Origin: Azospira oryzae
Lineage (GTDB): Bacteria > Pseudomonadota > Gammaproteobacteria > Burkholderiales > Rhodocyclaceae
DNA: 64,000 nt
Direction of reading: 5' to 3'
Assembly: GCF_004217225.1 (NCBI RefSeq)
Contig: NZ_SHKM01000001.1
Location: 496,001 to 560,000 of the forward strand
Positions 44,194 through 56,848 of this stretch are shown here, piece by piece. The notes beneath the pieces were generated by a model, which was given only the letters and a program-made list of their open reading frames with translations, did no database searches and was not told the DNA's origin. The position numbers and the translations under genes were made by a program. Position 1 is the stretch's first letter, and each line of letters starts with the position of its first letter.

Positions 44194-45123
44194 TTAGACG
44201 GCGGCGGCCAGTTGGGGCACGACCTCGAACAGGTCGGCCACCAGACCGTAATCGGCCACCTGGAAGATGGGGGCTTCCGGGTCCTTGTTGATGGCGACGA
44301 TGACCTTGGAGTCCTTCATGCCGGCCAGGTGCTGGATGGCGCCGGAGATGCCGATGGCGATATACAGCTGGGGCGCGACGATCTTGCCGGTCTGGCCCAC
44401 CTGGTAGTCGTTGGGCACAAAGCCGGCATCCACGGCGGCACGGGAAGCGCCCAGGGCGGCACCCAGCTTGTCGGCCAGGGGCTCCAGCAGGGTCTTGTAG
44501 TTCTCCCCGTTACCCAGGCCGCGACCACCGGAAACGATGATCTTGGCGGCGGTCAGCTCGGGGCGCTCGCTCTTGGTCAGTTCCCGGGAGACCAGCTTGG
44601 ACTTGCCCAGGTCGGGACCGGCGGCGATGGCCTCGACTGCGGCGGAACCGCCTTCGGCCACGGCTTCAAAGCCGGTGGTACGCACGGTGATGACCTTCAC
44701 GGTATCGGCGGACTGCACCGTGGCCAGGGCATTGCCGGCGTAGATGGGACGCACGAAGGTGTCGGCGGACTCGACCCCGACAATGTCGGAGATCTGGGCC
44801 ACGTCCAGCAGGGCGGCGACGCGGGGCGCAAAGTTCTTACCGTTGGTGGTGGCGGGGGCAACGATGTGGCTGTAGCCGGCCGCGTTGGCCACCACCAGGG
44901 CAGCGATGTTTTCGGCGGTCTGGTCGGCGTAGTGGGCGGCATCGGCCACCTTCACCTTGGCCACACCGGCCAGCTTGGCGGCTTCGGCAGCGGCGTTGGC
45001 ACAGCCGGAACCGGCCACCAGCACATGGATTTCACCACCGATCTTGGCGGCTGCGGTGACGGCGTTCTTGGTCGCCGCCTTCAGGGATTGGTTGTCGTGT
45101 TCGGCAATGACGAGGATAGCCAT
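44194..45123 (-). CDS. etfA: Electron transfer flavoprotein alpha subunit
   Basis: A 309-residue FAD-binding subunit. The C-terminal FAD segment is [20 protein letters not shown], followed by [20 protein letters not shown], the conserved ETF-alpha motif. With EtfB it carries electrons from acyl-CoA dehydrogenases to ETF-QO. Its ATG shares one base with the etfB stop codon, so translation is coupled and the subunits are made in equal amounts. It is divergent in function only from the plus-strand ETF-QO, 6 kb away. Confidence 0.97.
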   Translation of the reverse strand: MAILVIAEHDNQSLKAATKNAVTAAAKIGGEIHVLVAGSGCANAAAEAAKLAGVAKVKVADAAHYADQTAENIAALVVANAAGYSHIVAPATTNGKNFAPRVAALLDVAQISDIVGVESADTFVRPIYAGNALATVQSADTVKVITVRTTGFEAVAEGGSAAVEAIAAGPDLGKSKLVSRELTKSERPELTAAKIIVSGGRGLGNGENYKTLLEPLADKLGAALGASRAAVDAGFVPNDYQVGQTGKIVAPQLYIAIGISGAIQHLAGMKDSKVIVAINKDPEAPIFQVADYGLVADLFEVVPQLAAAV

Positions 45124-45872
45124 TAGATCACCTTCGCTTCGTTCTTCAGCTTGCTCACCAGATCGGCCACGTCGGCCACCTTGACGCCGGCCTGGCGCTT
45201 GGCGGGCTCGGCCACCTTCAGGGTCTTCAGACGGGGGGCCACGTCCACGCCCAGGTCTTCCGGCTTGACGGTTTCCAGGGGCTTCTTCTTGGCCTTCATA
45301 ATGTTGGGCAGGGTGGCGTAGCGCGGCTCGTTGAGGCGCAGGTCGGTCGTCACCACGGCCGGCAGGGCCATTTCCAGGGTTTCCAGGCCGCCGTCCACTT
45401 CACGGGTCACGGTGGCTTTGCCGTCGGCGATCACCACCTTGGAGGCGAAGGTGGCCTGGGGCCAGCCTTGCAGGGCGGCGAACATCTGGCCGGTCTGGTT
45501 GGAGTCGTCGTCGATGGCCTGCTTGCCGAAGATCACCACCTGGGGCTGTTCCTTGTCGGCCACGGCCTTGATCAGCTTGGCCACGGCCAGGGGCTGCAGG
45601 TCGGCGTCGGATTCGATCAGGATGCCGCGGTCGGCACCGATGGCCATGGCGGTGCGCAGGGTTTCCTGGCAACCGGCGACACCGGCGGAGACCACGATCA
45701 CTTCGCTGGCGATGCCGGCTTCCTTGAGGCGAACGGCCTCTTCGACGGCGATTTCGTCGAAGGGGTTCATGGACATTTTGACGTTGGCAATATCAACGCC
45801 GGTACCGTCGCTCTTGACGCGCACCTTGACGTTGTAATCCACCACCCGCTTTACTGGTACCAGGACTTTCAA
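45123..45872 (-). CDS. etfB: Electron transfer flavoprotein beta subunit
   Basis: A 249-residue subunit that binds AMP and the FAD edge. The signature segments are [20 protein letters not shown] and [20 protein letters not shown], with [20 protein letters not shown]. It heads the operon etfB-etfA-CbiM-like-acyl-CoA dehydrogenase. Its leader is long (about 155 nt from the candidate promoter). AGGAGG-like sequence precedes the ATG (minus strand CAAGGAGGATACATT). Confidence 0.97.
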   Translation of the reverse strand: MKVLVPVKRVVDYNVKVRVKSDGTGVDIANVKMSMNPFDEIAVEEAVRLKEAGIASEVIVVSAGVAGCQETLRTAMAIGADRGILIESDADLQPLAVAKLIKAVADKEQPQVVIFGKQAIDDDSNQTGQMFAALQGWPQATFASKVVIADGKATVTREVDGGLETLEMALPAVVTTDLRLNEPRYATLPNIMKAKKKPLETVKPEDLGVDVAPRLKTLKVAEPAKRQAGVKVADVADLVSKLKNEAKVI

Positions 45873-46032
45873 TGTATCCTCCTTGGGACTACGCGAATTT
45901 GTCTGATGAATCTATCTGAGTATCCTACTCCGTCGGCCACCTTTGTGGGGCGTCTCCCGGCCTGCTCCGGGGAGTTTGACAGCCCCCGGCCCGAACCGCA
46001 GAATAGGCCCATACTCGCTGGTATGGATCAGC

Positions 46033-46063
46033 ATACGGTAGCGTACGGAAAAACCCTTGTCAA
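46033..46063 (-). promoter_or_regulatory. etfB promoter-like element with palindromic operator
   Basis: On the minus strand a perfect -35 TTGACA (46058-46063) is followed 17 bp later by TACCGT (46035-46040). The palindrome ATACG-GTAG-CGTAC (46033-46046) covers the -10. It is nearly identical to the site upstream of ETF-QO. A second TTGACA on the plus strand (45976-45981) may belong to the divergent TetR gene. Confidence 0.65.
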
Positions 46064-46072
46064 CGGCTTGAG

Positions 46073-46657
46073 ATGAAACAGGAAAAAACAACAAAAGTCC
46101 GCACCCAGCTTGACCGCAGCGACTGGATCGAAGCGGCCATCAACGTCCTCGCCGACGAGGGAACCGACGGCCTGCGGGTGGAGGTCCTGGCCAAGAATTT
46201 CGGGGTGACCAAGGGCAGTTTCTACTGGCACTTCAAGGACCGTCAGGACCTGCTCATGGCTGTCCTGGAAACCTGGAAGGAAGGCCGCATCAAGGACATC
46301 ATCAAGCAGACCACGGCCCAGCCCGGCAAGGAACGGGAACAGATCTATCACGTGATCCAGGTGTACAGCCTGGCGCGCAACCGCAAGGGCATCCCCATCG
46401 AGCTGGCGGTGCGCGACTGGGCCCGGCGCGATCCCCAGGCGGCGGCCATCGTCGAAGAGGTGGATACGTCGCGGCTGGAGTGCACGCGCAAGCTGTTCGT
46501 CGCCTGCGGTCTCTCCGAGAAGGAGGCGAAGAGCCGCAGTCTCATGCTCTACGCCTACGTCTTCGGCCAGAGCCTGATGATCTACGACCATTTCGACGAC
46601 AACCTGGGCGCCCTGCGCGACTGGATCGCCGACCGCATCGTCCTGCCGACTCCCTGA
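46073..46657 (+). CDS. TetR-family regulator, candidate controller of ETF/acyl-CoA genes
   Basis: A 194-residue TetR protein. The DNA-binding domain has WIEAAINVLADEGTDGLRVE, then VLAKNFGVTKGSFYWHFKDR. The ligand domain (about residues 70-190) is not diagnostic. It is divergent from etfB. The palindrome ATACGGTAGCGTAC between them also stands, with two changes, on the ETF-QO promoter 9.5 kb away. The simplest inference is a repressor of acyl-CoA oxidation genes that responds to an acyl-CoA, as FadR/PsrA-type TetR proteins do. Untested. Confidence 0.9.
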   Translation: MKQEKTTKVRTQLDRSDWIEAAINVLADEGTDGLRVEVLAKNFGVTKGSFYWHFKDRQDLLMAVLETWKEGRIKDIIKQTTAQPGKEREQIYHVIQVYSLARNRKGIPIELAVRDWARRDPQAAAIVEEVDTSRLECTRKLFVACGLSEKEAKSRSLMLYAYVFGQSLMIYDHFDDNLGALRDWIADRIVLPTP

Positions 46658-46665
46658 GCTTTGCC

Positions 46666-46689
46666 GGACCGCCTTCCTGGCGGTCCTTT
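46666..46689. terminator. Terminator between convergent tetR-family and ABC ATPase genes
   Basis: GGACCGCC and GGCGGTCC form a perfect 8-bp stem with a 5-nt loop, followed by TTT on the plus strand. It lies in the short gap between two convergent stop codons. Confidence 0.8.
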
Positions 46690-47366
46690 CACTCCCGCAT
46701 CAGTTTCCCTTCCTGCATGCGCAGGCGCCGGCCGCAGCGGGCGGCGATTTCCTCGTCGTGGGTGACCAGCACCAGGGTGGTGCCCTGGTCCGCATTGAGC
46801 TTGAACATCAGGTCCACGATCTGGTGGCCGGTATGGCCGTCCAGGTTGCCGGTCGGCTCATCGGCCAGCACCAGCTTGGGCTCCAGGGCGAAGGCCCGGG
46901 CCAGGGCGACCCGCTGCTGCTCGCCGCCGGAAAGGTGCTTCGGGTAGTGGCGCAGGCGCTGGCTCAGGCCCACCCGTTCCAGCCATTGCCGGGCCTTGGC
47001 CGCGGCCTCCCTGAGGCCGGCCAGTTCCATGGGCAGCATGACGTTTTCCTCCGCAGTGAGGGAGGGCAGCAGCTGGAATGACTGGAAGACGAAGCCCAGC
47101 ATGCGGCCCCGCAGGCGGGCCCGGGCGTCTTCGTCGAGGTCGTTGAGATTCTCGCCGTCGAGGCGGACGGAGCCGCTGCTGGGCGAATCCAGGCCGGCCA
47201 GGAGGCCGAGCAGGGTGGATTTGCCGGAGCCGGAGGCGCCGACGATGGCCACGGTTTCCCCCGCACTCACGCTGAATTCGATATCGTGCAAAATGGTCAG
47301 GGGCGTATCGCCGTTGCTGACGGTCTTGCCCAGACCCACCACTTCCACCAATGAATGTTCGGACAT
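46689..47366 (-). CDS. ABC transporter ATP-binding protein (LolD/YbbA-like)
   Basis: A 225-residue ABC ATPase: Walker A VGASGSGKST, signature LSGGEQQRVALARAFA and Walker B LVLADEPTGNLD. It is closest in style to the MacB/LolD/YbbA group that works with FtsX-like permeases. In E. coli ybbA is divergent from tesA, as here, but the large permease ybbP gene is not adjacent in this window. The start MSEHSLVEVVGLGK is read from the CAT at 47364-47366, which is also the start region of tesA. Confidence 0.92.
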   Translation of the reverse strand: MSEHSLVEVVGLGKTVSNGDTPLTILHDIEFSVSAGETVAIVGASGSGKSTLLGLLAGLDSPSSGSVRLDGENLNDLDEDARARLRGRMLGFVFQSFQLLPSLTAEENVMLPMELAGLREAAAKARQWLERVGLSQRLRHYPKHLSGGEQQRVALARAFALEPKLVLADEPTGNLDGHTGHQIVDLMFKLNADQGTTLVLVTHDEEIAARCGRRLRMQEGKLMRE

Positions 47367-47988
47367 GCGGGAAAAAATCCTCGTCGTTTTGAAGTTGCTG
47401 CCCTGGCTGATGCTGCTGGCGGCGCCTGAAGTCATGGCCAGGACCATCCTGGTCTTCGGCGATTCCCTTTCCGCCGGCTACGGCATCCGCCAGGAGGCGG
47501 CCTGGCCGGCCCTGCTGCAGAACCGGCTGCAGGAAAGGCGTTTCGATTATAGCGTCGTCAATGCCAGCATCTCCGGCGAAACCACTGCCGGCGGCCGTTC
47601 CCGCCTGGAGGCCGCCTTGAGCAAGCACCAGCCTTCGGTGTTGGTGCTGGCCCTGGGGGCCAACGACGGCCTGCGGGGCCTGCCCCTGGCGGTGATGCGG
47701 GACAACCTGGCGGCCATGATCAAGGCGGCCCGCCGGCAACAGATCAAGGTGCTGCTGGTGGGCATGCGCCTGCCGCCCAATTTCGGCGCCTATGCCGACG
47801 ACTTCCACCGCAGCTTCGCCGAACTGGCCCGGCAGGAGAAGCTGGCCTACGTGGATTTCCTGCTGGACGGCGTGGCGGACAAACCCCAGCTGTTCCAGGC
47901 GGACAACCTGCATCCCCTGGCTGAGGCCCAGCCGCGCCTGCTCGACAATGTGTGGGCGGGGCTGGCGCCCCTGCTCAGCGGGCGCTGA
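47365..47988 (+). CDS. tesA: TesA-type SGNH acyl hydrolase (arylesterase/thioesterase I)
   Basis: A 207-residue periplasmic esterase. The signal peptide is MREKILVVLKLLPWLMLLAA with cleavage near VMA. The SGNH blocks are VFGDSLSAGYG (nucleophile Ser), SGETTAGG, GANDGLRG and DNLHPLAE (His). It hydrolyses acyl esters and thioesters in the periplasm. The ATG shares the tetranucleotide CATG with the start of the divergent ABC gene. The 3' end overlaps the convergent selD by 14 nt. Confidence 0.9.
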   Translation: MREKILVVLKLLPWLMLLAAPEVMARTILVFGDSLSAGYGIRQEAAWPALLQNRLQERRFDYSVVNASISGETTAGGRSRLEAALSKHQPSVLVLALGANDGLRGLPLAVMRDNLAAMIKAARRQQIKVLLVGMRLPPNFGAYADDFHRSFAELARQEKLAYVDFLLDGVADKPQLFQADNLHPLAEAQPRLLDNVWAGLAPLLSGR

Positions 47989-49021
47989 CTGTGAGCCCCG
48001 GGGTGCCCGGGGATAGCTCGCCGATCACGGCCGCTTCGCCGAAACCGGCGTCGCGGAAGGCTGCCAGCACTTCCGCCGCCGCTTCCGGGGCGCAACTCAC
48101 CAGGAGGCCGCCGGAGGTCTGGGGGTCGGTGATGAGCTTCTGCTGCCATTCCTCCAGCCCCGCCTCCAGGGCCACTGCATGGCCGTAGCCGGCCCAGTTG
48201 CGGTTGGAGGCGCCGGTGGCGATGCCGGCCTGCACGTGTTCCACCGCTTCGGCGATGAGGGGCAGGGCGGCGAAGCGCACATGGGCCGCCAGCCCGGAGC
48301 CGCGGCAGATTTCCAGCAGATGGCCGGCCAGGCCGAAGCCGGTGACGTCGGTCATGGCGTGCACCGCCGGCAGTTCCGCCAGCCGGGTGCCGACCCGGTT
48401 GAGCTGGGTGGTGTAGCCGATCATGCAGCCATAGCCCTCGGCGGAAAGCCTGCTCTTCTTCAGGGCGGCGGAGAGAATGCCCACGCCCAGGGGCTTGCCC
48501 AGGATCAGCACGTCGCCCGCCTTGGCGCCGCTGTTCTTCTTCACCTTGTCCGGATGCACCAGGCCCAGGGCCACCAGGCCGTAGATGGGTTCCAGCACGT
48601 CGATGGAATGGCCGCCGGCGATGGGGATGCCCGCCTCGGCACAGACCGAGGCGCCGCCGGAGAGGATGCGCTCGATCACCGGCAGGGGCAGCTTGTCCAG
48701 AGGCATGCCCACCAGGGCCAGGGCCAGGATCGGCGTGCCGCCCATCGCGTAGATGTCGGAAATGGCGTTGGTGGCGGCGATGCGGCCGAAGTCGTGGGGA
48801 TCGTCCACGATTGGGGTGAAGAAATCGGTGGTGGCCACCAGGGCCTGGCTGTCGTTGAGCTTGTAGACCGCCGCATCGTCGGAGGACTCGGTGCCCACCA
48901 GCAGCTGGGGCGGAATGAGGGCCGCCGGGGTGGCGGCGAGGATCTGGGAGAGCACGGCCGGGGCAATCTTGCAGCCGCAGCCGCCGCCATGGGAAAAGGA
49001 GGTGAGCTTGATGTCGTCCAT
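47975..49021 (-). CDS. selD: Selenide, water dikinase
   Basis: A 348-residue ATP-dependent enzyme that makes selenophosphate from selenide. The N-terminal active site is HGGGCGCKIAP, with C15 and K18 in the positions of catalytic Cys17 and Lys20 of E. coli SelD, so it uses Cys rather than Sec. Later motifs are DDAAVYKLND and the glycine-rich VTGFGLAGH. The start MDDIKLTSFSHGG is preferred over an upstream in-frame ATG. It is divergent from mnmH (70 nt between starts), which uses its product. Confidence 0.96.
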   Translation of the reverse strand: MDDIKLTSFSHGGGCGCKIAPAVLSQILAATPAALIPPQLLVGTESSDDAAVYKLNDSQALVATTDFFTPIVDDPHDFGRIAATNAISDIYAMGGTPILALALVGMPLDKLPLPVIERILSGGASVCAEAGIPIAGGHSIDVLEPIYGLVALGLVHPDKVKKNSGAKAGDVLILGKPLGVGILSAALKKSRLSAEGYGCMIGYTTQLNRVGTRLAELPAVHAMTDVTGFGLAGHLLEICRGSGLAAHVRFAALPLIAEAVEHVQAGIATGASNRNWAGYGHAVALEAGLEEWQQKLITDPQTSGGLLVSCAPEAAAEVLAAFRDAGFGEAAVIGELSPGTPGLTVSAR

Positions 49022-49091
49022 GGGGTTTGCCGTGGGAAGGTCGGGGAGGGGCGTTAGAATGGCGCCTCTTCCGGAAAAACGCCACCCCGAC

Positions 49092-50147
49092 ATGAAACAT
49101 CCCGCCCTCGCCAGCGTCGCTCAACTGGGTGACTACGATGCCATCATCGATGTCCGCACGCCGGCCGAATTCGCCGAGGACCACGTGCCCGGGGCCATCA
49201 ACTGTCCGGTGCTGTCCAACGAGGAGCGCGTCGCCGTGGGCACCCTGTACAAGCAGGTGTCGCCCTTCGAGGCGAAGAAGGTGGGGGCGGCCCTGATCTC
49301 CATCAACATCGCCCGCCACCTGCAGGAGCGTTTCCGCGACATGCCCAAGGAGTGGCGGCCCCTTATCTATTGCTGGCGCGGCGGCCAGCGCAGCGGGGCG
49401 ATGCAGATCATCTTCCGCCAGATCGGCTGGCGGGCGGACAAGCTGGACGGCGGCTACAAGGCCTTCCGCCAGCACGTCATGGAGCAGATCGACGCCCTGG
49501 CGCCGCGCTTTGCCTACCGGGTGGTCTGCGGCGCCACCGGCAGCGGCAAGACCCGCATCCTCCAGGCCCTGGCCCGGCAGGGCGCCCAGGTGCTCGATCT
49601 GGAGACCCTGGCGGCCCACAAGGGCTCGGTGCTGGGGGTGCTGCCGGGCGAGCCCCAGCCGGCCCAGAAGGGTTTCGAGACCGCCCTGTGGCAGGCCCTG
49701 GCCGGCTTCGACAGCTCCCGGCCGGTGTTCGTCGAGGCCGAGAGTCGCAAGATCGGCCGCCTGCATCTGCCCGACGCCCTGCTCGAGGCGGTGCGGGGCG
49801 GCGAGTGTCTGGAGGTGGCGGCCAGCCTGCCGGCCCGGGTGGAATTCCTGCTGCGGGATTACGACTATTTCCTGCAAGACCCGGAATGGCTGGTGCGCCG
49901 CCTGGACAACCTGAAGGAGCTGCAGGGCAAGGAAACCGTGGCCCGCTGGCAGGCCCTGGCCCGGGAGGGCGGCTGGTCCCAGCTGGTGCAGGAACTGCTC
50001 GACCTGCATTACGACCCCCACTATCGCCGCTCCCAGGGCCAGAACTACCAGGGCCGCCGGCGTCACGATCCTTTCGTCAGCGACGACCTGAGCGACGCCG
50101 GCATCGAGGCCCTGGCCGCCAGCATGCTCGTCGCCGCCGGCGCGTGA
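49092..50147 (+). CDS. mnmH: tRNA 2-selenouridine synthase
   Basis: A 351-residue fusion of a rhodanese domain and a P-loop domain. The rhodanese cysteine is C94 (LIYCWRGGQRSG) and the Walker A motif is GATGSGKT (147-154). The enzyme (also called SelU) replaces the 2-thio group of wobble uridine in tRNA by selenium, using selenophosphate from SelD. It is paired head-to-head with selD. The ATG lies in the short intergenic region with a weak ribosome-binding site. No selA, selB or selC is in the window. Confidence 0.95.
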   Translation: MKHPALASVAQLGDYDAIIDVRTPAEFAEDHVPGAINCPVLSNEERVAVGTLYKQVSPFEAKKVGAALISINIARHLQERFRDMPKEWRPLIYCWRGGQRSGAMQIIFRQIGWRADKLDGGYKAFRQHVMEQIDALAPRFAYRVVCGATGSGKTRILQALARQGAQVLDLETLAAHKGSVLGVLPGEPQPAQKGFETALWQALAGFDSSRPVFVEAESRKIGRLHLPDALLEAVRGGECLEVAASLPARVEFLLRDYDYFLQDPEWLVRRLDNLKELQGKETVARWQALAREGGWSQLVQELLDLHYDPHYRRSQGQNYQGRRRHDPFVSDDLSDAGIEALAASMLVAAGA

Positions 50148-50187
50148 TAGTCTGGCAGGCCCGTCCCCTGGACTTTCCGGAGGTGCC

Positions 50188-50730
50188 ATGCTGATCAAGG
50201 CCGACCAGTCCCTGTTGCTGATCATCGACATCCAGGAGCGCCTTGCCCCTGCGATCCACGAGGGCGAGGCCGTCATCGCCCACAACTTGTGGCTGACCGG
50301 GGTGGCCCGCCGCCTGACGGTGCCGGTGCTGGCCACGGTCCAGTATCCCCGGGGTCTGGGCGCCACGGTGCCGGCCCTGGCGGAAATGCTGGCGCCGGAG
50401 GAGGTGGTGGAGAAAATCCATTTTTCCGCCGTGGCCGACGGCTGCCTCGACGAGCTGCCCGCCCTGGCCCGCCGCCAGGTGGTCATCACCGGCACCGAAA
50501 CCCATGTCTGCGTGCTGCAGACGGCCCTGGACCTGCTGGGCCGGGGCAAGGAGGTGTTCGTGGTGGCCGAGGCGGTCGGTTCCCGCCGGCCCGAGGACAA
50601 GGCCCTGGCCCTGGAGCGCCTGCGCCAGGCCGGCTGCGTCATCGTCTCCCGGGAGATGGTGGCTTTCGAATGGCTGCACCGGGCCGGCACCGACCTGTTC
50701 CGGGCGGTGAGCCGGGACTTCATCCGCTAG
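50188..50730 (+). CDS. Isochorismatase-like cysteine hydrolase
   Basis: A 180-residue hydrolase of the isochorismatase superfamily (YcaC-type). The catalytic Asp is in LLLIIDIQERLAPAI, the Lys in VEKIHFSAVAD and the Cys in GTETHVCVLQTALDLLGRG. Substrates in the family include amides, nicotinamide and isochorismate, and none can be chosen here. It follows mnmH by 40 nt on the same strand with GGAGG before the ATG, so it could be co-transcribed. Confidence 0.9.
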   Translation: MLIKADQSLLLIIDIQERLAPAIHEGEAVIAHNLWLTGVARRLTVPVLATVQYPRGLGATVPALAEMLAPEEVVEKIHFSAVADGCLDELPALARRQVVITGTETHVCVLQTALDLLGRGKEVFVVAEAVGSRRPEDKALALERLRQAGCVIVSREMVAFEWLHRAGTDLFRAVSRDFIR

Positions 50731-50936
50731 CCTCCGCCAAGGGCAGGGCCGGCAGGCGCGTCCGGCGGCGTTCTCCGGGCGGCCTTCCCGGCAAGGCAAC
50801 AAGGGCGCCATGTTCCAGGCAGGTGCCTTCAAGATCGTTACCCGGTGCGCTTCCCGGCCCGGTGGGGCCTGGGTATGCCGGCTCCGGGTTTCATCCCTTA
50901 TCCTTCATTCCGATTCCATCCCCACAGGAGATGTCC

Positions 50937-51719
50937 ATGCTCAGCGGAAAAGTCGCTCTCGTCACCGGTTCCACCTCCGGTATCGGCCTGGCCGTGGCCC
51001 GGGCCCTGGCCCGCAACGGCGCCTCGGTGATGCTCAACGGTTCCCGTCCGGCGGCCGAGGCGGAAGGTCTGCGGGCGGCCATGGCCGCCGAGTTTGGCGT
51101 CAAGGTGGCCTACACCTCGGCCGACCTGGCCGATGCTGCCTCGGTGCGGGCCCTGGCGGCGGCTGCCGAGAAACAGCTGGGAGTCGTGGACATCCTGGTG
51201 AACAACGCCGGCATCCAGCACGTGGCGGCGGTGGATGAATTCCCCGAAGAGAAGTGGGACCAGCTCATCGCCATCAACCTGTCCTCCGTCTTCCATGCCA
51301 CCAAGGCCGTGCTGCCGGGCATGAAGGCGCGCAACTGGGGCCGCATCGTCAATATCGCCTCGGCCCATGGCCTGGTGGCCTCGCCCTTCAAGGCGCCCTA
51401 CACCGCCAGCAAGCACGCGGTGGTGGGCTTTTCCAAGGCGGTGGCCCTGGAGGTGGCGGAGACCGGCATCACCTGCAACGCGGTGTGCCCCGGCTATGTG
51501 CGCACGCCCCTGGTGGAAAAACAGGTGGCGGCCCAGGCCAAGGTGCACAACCTGCCGGAGGATCAGGTGATCCGCGACGTGATCCTGGCGGCCCAGCCCA
51601 ACAAGCGCTTCCTCGAGGCCGACGACCTGGCCGAGTTCGTGCTGTTCCTCTGTTCCCCCGCCGGCGCCGGCATGACCGGCGCCGCCCTGCCCATGGACGG
51701 GGCCTGGACCGCCCGCTGA
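50937..51719 (+). CDS. 3-Hydroxybutyrate dehydrogenase (SDR family)
   Basis: A 260-residue short-chain dehydrogenase. The NAD site is VALVTGSTSGIGLAVARALA, NNAG is in DILVNNAGIQHVA, the catalytic Ser is in IVNIASAHGL and the YxxxK pair is in APYTASKHAVVGF. The sequence IQHVAAVDEFPEEKWDQLIA is typical of BdhA, which oxidises 3-hydroxybutyrate to acetoacetate. The start MLSGKV is preferred because AGGAG abuts an earlier ATG (50931) but sits 6 nt from this one. With acetoacetyl-CoA synthetase and PhaC it completes a PHB use cycle. Confidence 0.92.
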   Translation: MLSGKVALVTGSTSGIGLAVARALARNGASVMLNGSRPAAEAEGLRAAMAAEFGVKVAYTSADLADAASVRALAAAAEKQLGVVDILVNNAGIQHVAAVDEFPEEKWDQLIAINLSSVFHATKAVLPGMKARNWGRIVNIASAHGLVASPFKAPYTASKHAVVGFSKAVALEVAETGITCNAVCPGYVRTPLVEKQVAAQAKVHNLPEDQVIRDVILAAQPNKRFLEADDLAEFVLFLCSPAGAGMTGAALPMDGAWTAR

Positions 51720-54339
<2,620 letters not shown>

Positions 54340-54340
<1 letters not shown>

Positions 54341-54633
54341 TGATCGCCCACGTCGTCCTGTTCAAGACCAAGCCCGGCATCGCCACCAACGATCCCCGGG
54401 TGGTGGCCCTGCTGGGCGAGCTGGACCAGTTGCCCAAGGCGGTGCCGGGCATCGTCACCTGGAAGCACGGCCCCAACGTGACCCTGGACCCTCAGGCCTG
54501 GGATTACGCCGTCTATGCCGAGTTCGAGACGGAAGGGGCGCTGCAGCGCTACTACGACAACGAGGTCCACGCCGACATCGTGCGGCGCTGGGACGAGATC
54601 GGCATGCTGCTCTTCTCCGATGTGAAGCTCTGA
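54340..54633 (+). CDS. Dabb-family (stress-responsive A/B barrel) protein
   Basis: A 97-residue dimeric alpha/beta-barrel domain: MIAHVVLFKTKPGI, then VTWKHGPNVTLDPQAWDYAV, then YYDNEVHADIVRRW. The family includes plant stress proteins and bacterial enzymes of polyketide type. In this operon its function is unknown. The start codon overlaps the kdsA stop. Confidence 0.85.
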
Positions 54634-54643
54634 GATTTCCGCC

Positions 54644-54934
54644 ATGGCCGCCTACCTCCTCGCCGAAGCCAGCGTCACCGATCCGGTGGCCTACGAGACC
54701 TACAAGCAGCTGGCCCAGACCGCCATCGCCCAGTACGGCGGCCGCTACCTGGTAAGGGGCGGCGCCAGCGAGGTGCTGGAAGGGGGCTGGAGCAAGCCGC
54801 CGCGGCTTGTGGTGGTGGAGTTCGAGAGCGTGGAGCAGGCCAAGAAATTCTACGATTCCCCCGAATACCGGGCGGCTCGTGCAGCAAGAAAAGAGGCGGC
54901 GGACATGAACATGCTCGTCGTCCAGGGTATTTGA
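54644..54934 (+). CDS. DUF1330-family protein
   Basis: A 96-residue ferredoxin-like-fold protein. The conserved core is AYLLAEASVTDPVAYETYKQ, then YGGRYLVRGGASEVLEGGW, then RLVVVEFESVEQAKKFYDSP and EYRAARAARKEAADMNMLVV. No catalytic role is established for the family. It starts 10 nt after the Dabb gene, between kdsA and eno. Confidence 0.9.
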   Translation: MAAYLLAEASVTDPVAYETYKQLAQTAIAQYGGRYLVRGGASEVLEGGWSKPPRLVVVEFESVEQAKKFYDSPEYRAARAARKEAADMNMLVVQGI

Positions 54935-54943
54935 AGTTTTTAG

Positions 54944-56257
<1,314 letters not shown>

Positions 56258-56265
56258 GGCCGACA

Positions 56266-56295
56266 GGGCCGGGAAGTTCCAATCCCGGCCCTTTT
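56266..56295 (+). terminator. Intrinsic terminator after eno
   Basis: GGGCCGGGA and TCCCGGCCC form a perfect 9-bp stem with an 8-nt loop, followed by TTTT. It separates the pyrG-eno unit from ftsB, which may still be reached by read-through. Confidence 0.85.
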
Positions 56296-56336
56296 CGCAT
56301 CCGACTATCGCCCGATCTCACCAATCACCCCATTCC

Positions 56337-56675
56337 ATGCGCTGGCTCACCATCGGACTCATCGCCCTCATCACCCTGCTTCAGTATCCCCTGTGGCTGG
56401 GCAAGGGCGGCTGGCTGAAAGTCTGGGACGTGGACCGGCAACTGCAGCAGCAGAAGGACGCCAACCGCAAGCTGGAAGTGCGCAATGGCGGCCTCGATGC
56501 GGAAGTGCGGGATTTGAAGCAGGGTTACGACGCCATCGAGGAACGGGCCCGTTTCGAGCTGGGCATGATCAAGGGCGACGAGGTCTTCGTGCAGTTGCCG
56601 GAGAAGGCGCCGGAACGCCCCGCCGAGCCGGCACCGGAAGTGCCGCCGGCGAAGAAGGCCCGGGCCTCCCGCTAG
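56337..56675 (+). CDS. ftsB: Cell-division protein FtsB
   Basis: A 112-residue septum protein. It has an N-terminal membrane span ([20 protein letters not shown]) then a periplasmic coiled coil ([20 protein letters not shown]) with [17 protein letters not shown], the conserved FtsB ending. A proline/alanine-rich tail follows. FtsB forms a complex with FtsL and FtsQ in the divisome. Its position right after eno matches many proteobacteria. Confidence 0.93.
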   Translation: MRWLTIGLIALITLLQYPLWLGKGGWLKVWDVDRQLQQQKDANRKLEVRNGGLDAEVRDLKQGYDAIEERARFELGMIKGDEVFVQLPEKAPERPAEPAPEVPPAKKARASR

Positions 56676-56696
56676 TCGCGGTGCAGCACAAGGAAA

Positions 56697-56720
56697 GGCA
56701 GCCATCCGGCTGCCTTTTTT
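56697..56720 (+). terminator. Intrinsic terminator after ftsB
   Basis: GGCAGCC and GGCTGCC form a perfect 7-bp stem with a 4-nt loop, followed by six T residues. Confidence 0.9.
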
Positions 56721-56804
56721 CTTTGCTTGGTGCGGCTGCTGCAGTCGGTCGGCGGCAGCCCGGCCATTGCCGTCCTCTCCGGCAGCAATGGGCTTGGCGT
56801 CGCA

Positions 56805-56825
56805 ATGGTTGTATAGTGCAACCAT
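56805..56825. promoter_or_regulatory. Candidate MarR-type operator
   Basis: ATGGTTG and CAACCAT form a perfect 7-bp inverted repeat with a 7-nt spacer, 24 nt before the MarR-GNAT start codon. TTGTATAGTGCAA inside it resembles MarR-family half-sites. Position and symmetry suggest autoregulation. Confidence 0.6.
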
Positions 56826-56848
56826 ATTTCAGCCCGTCGGGAGGCGGC

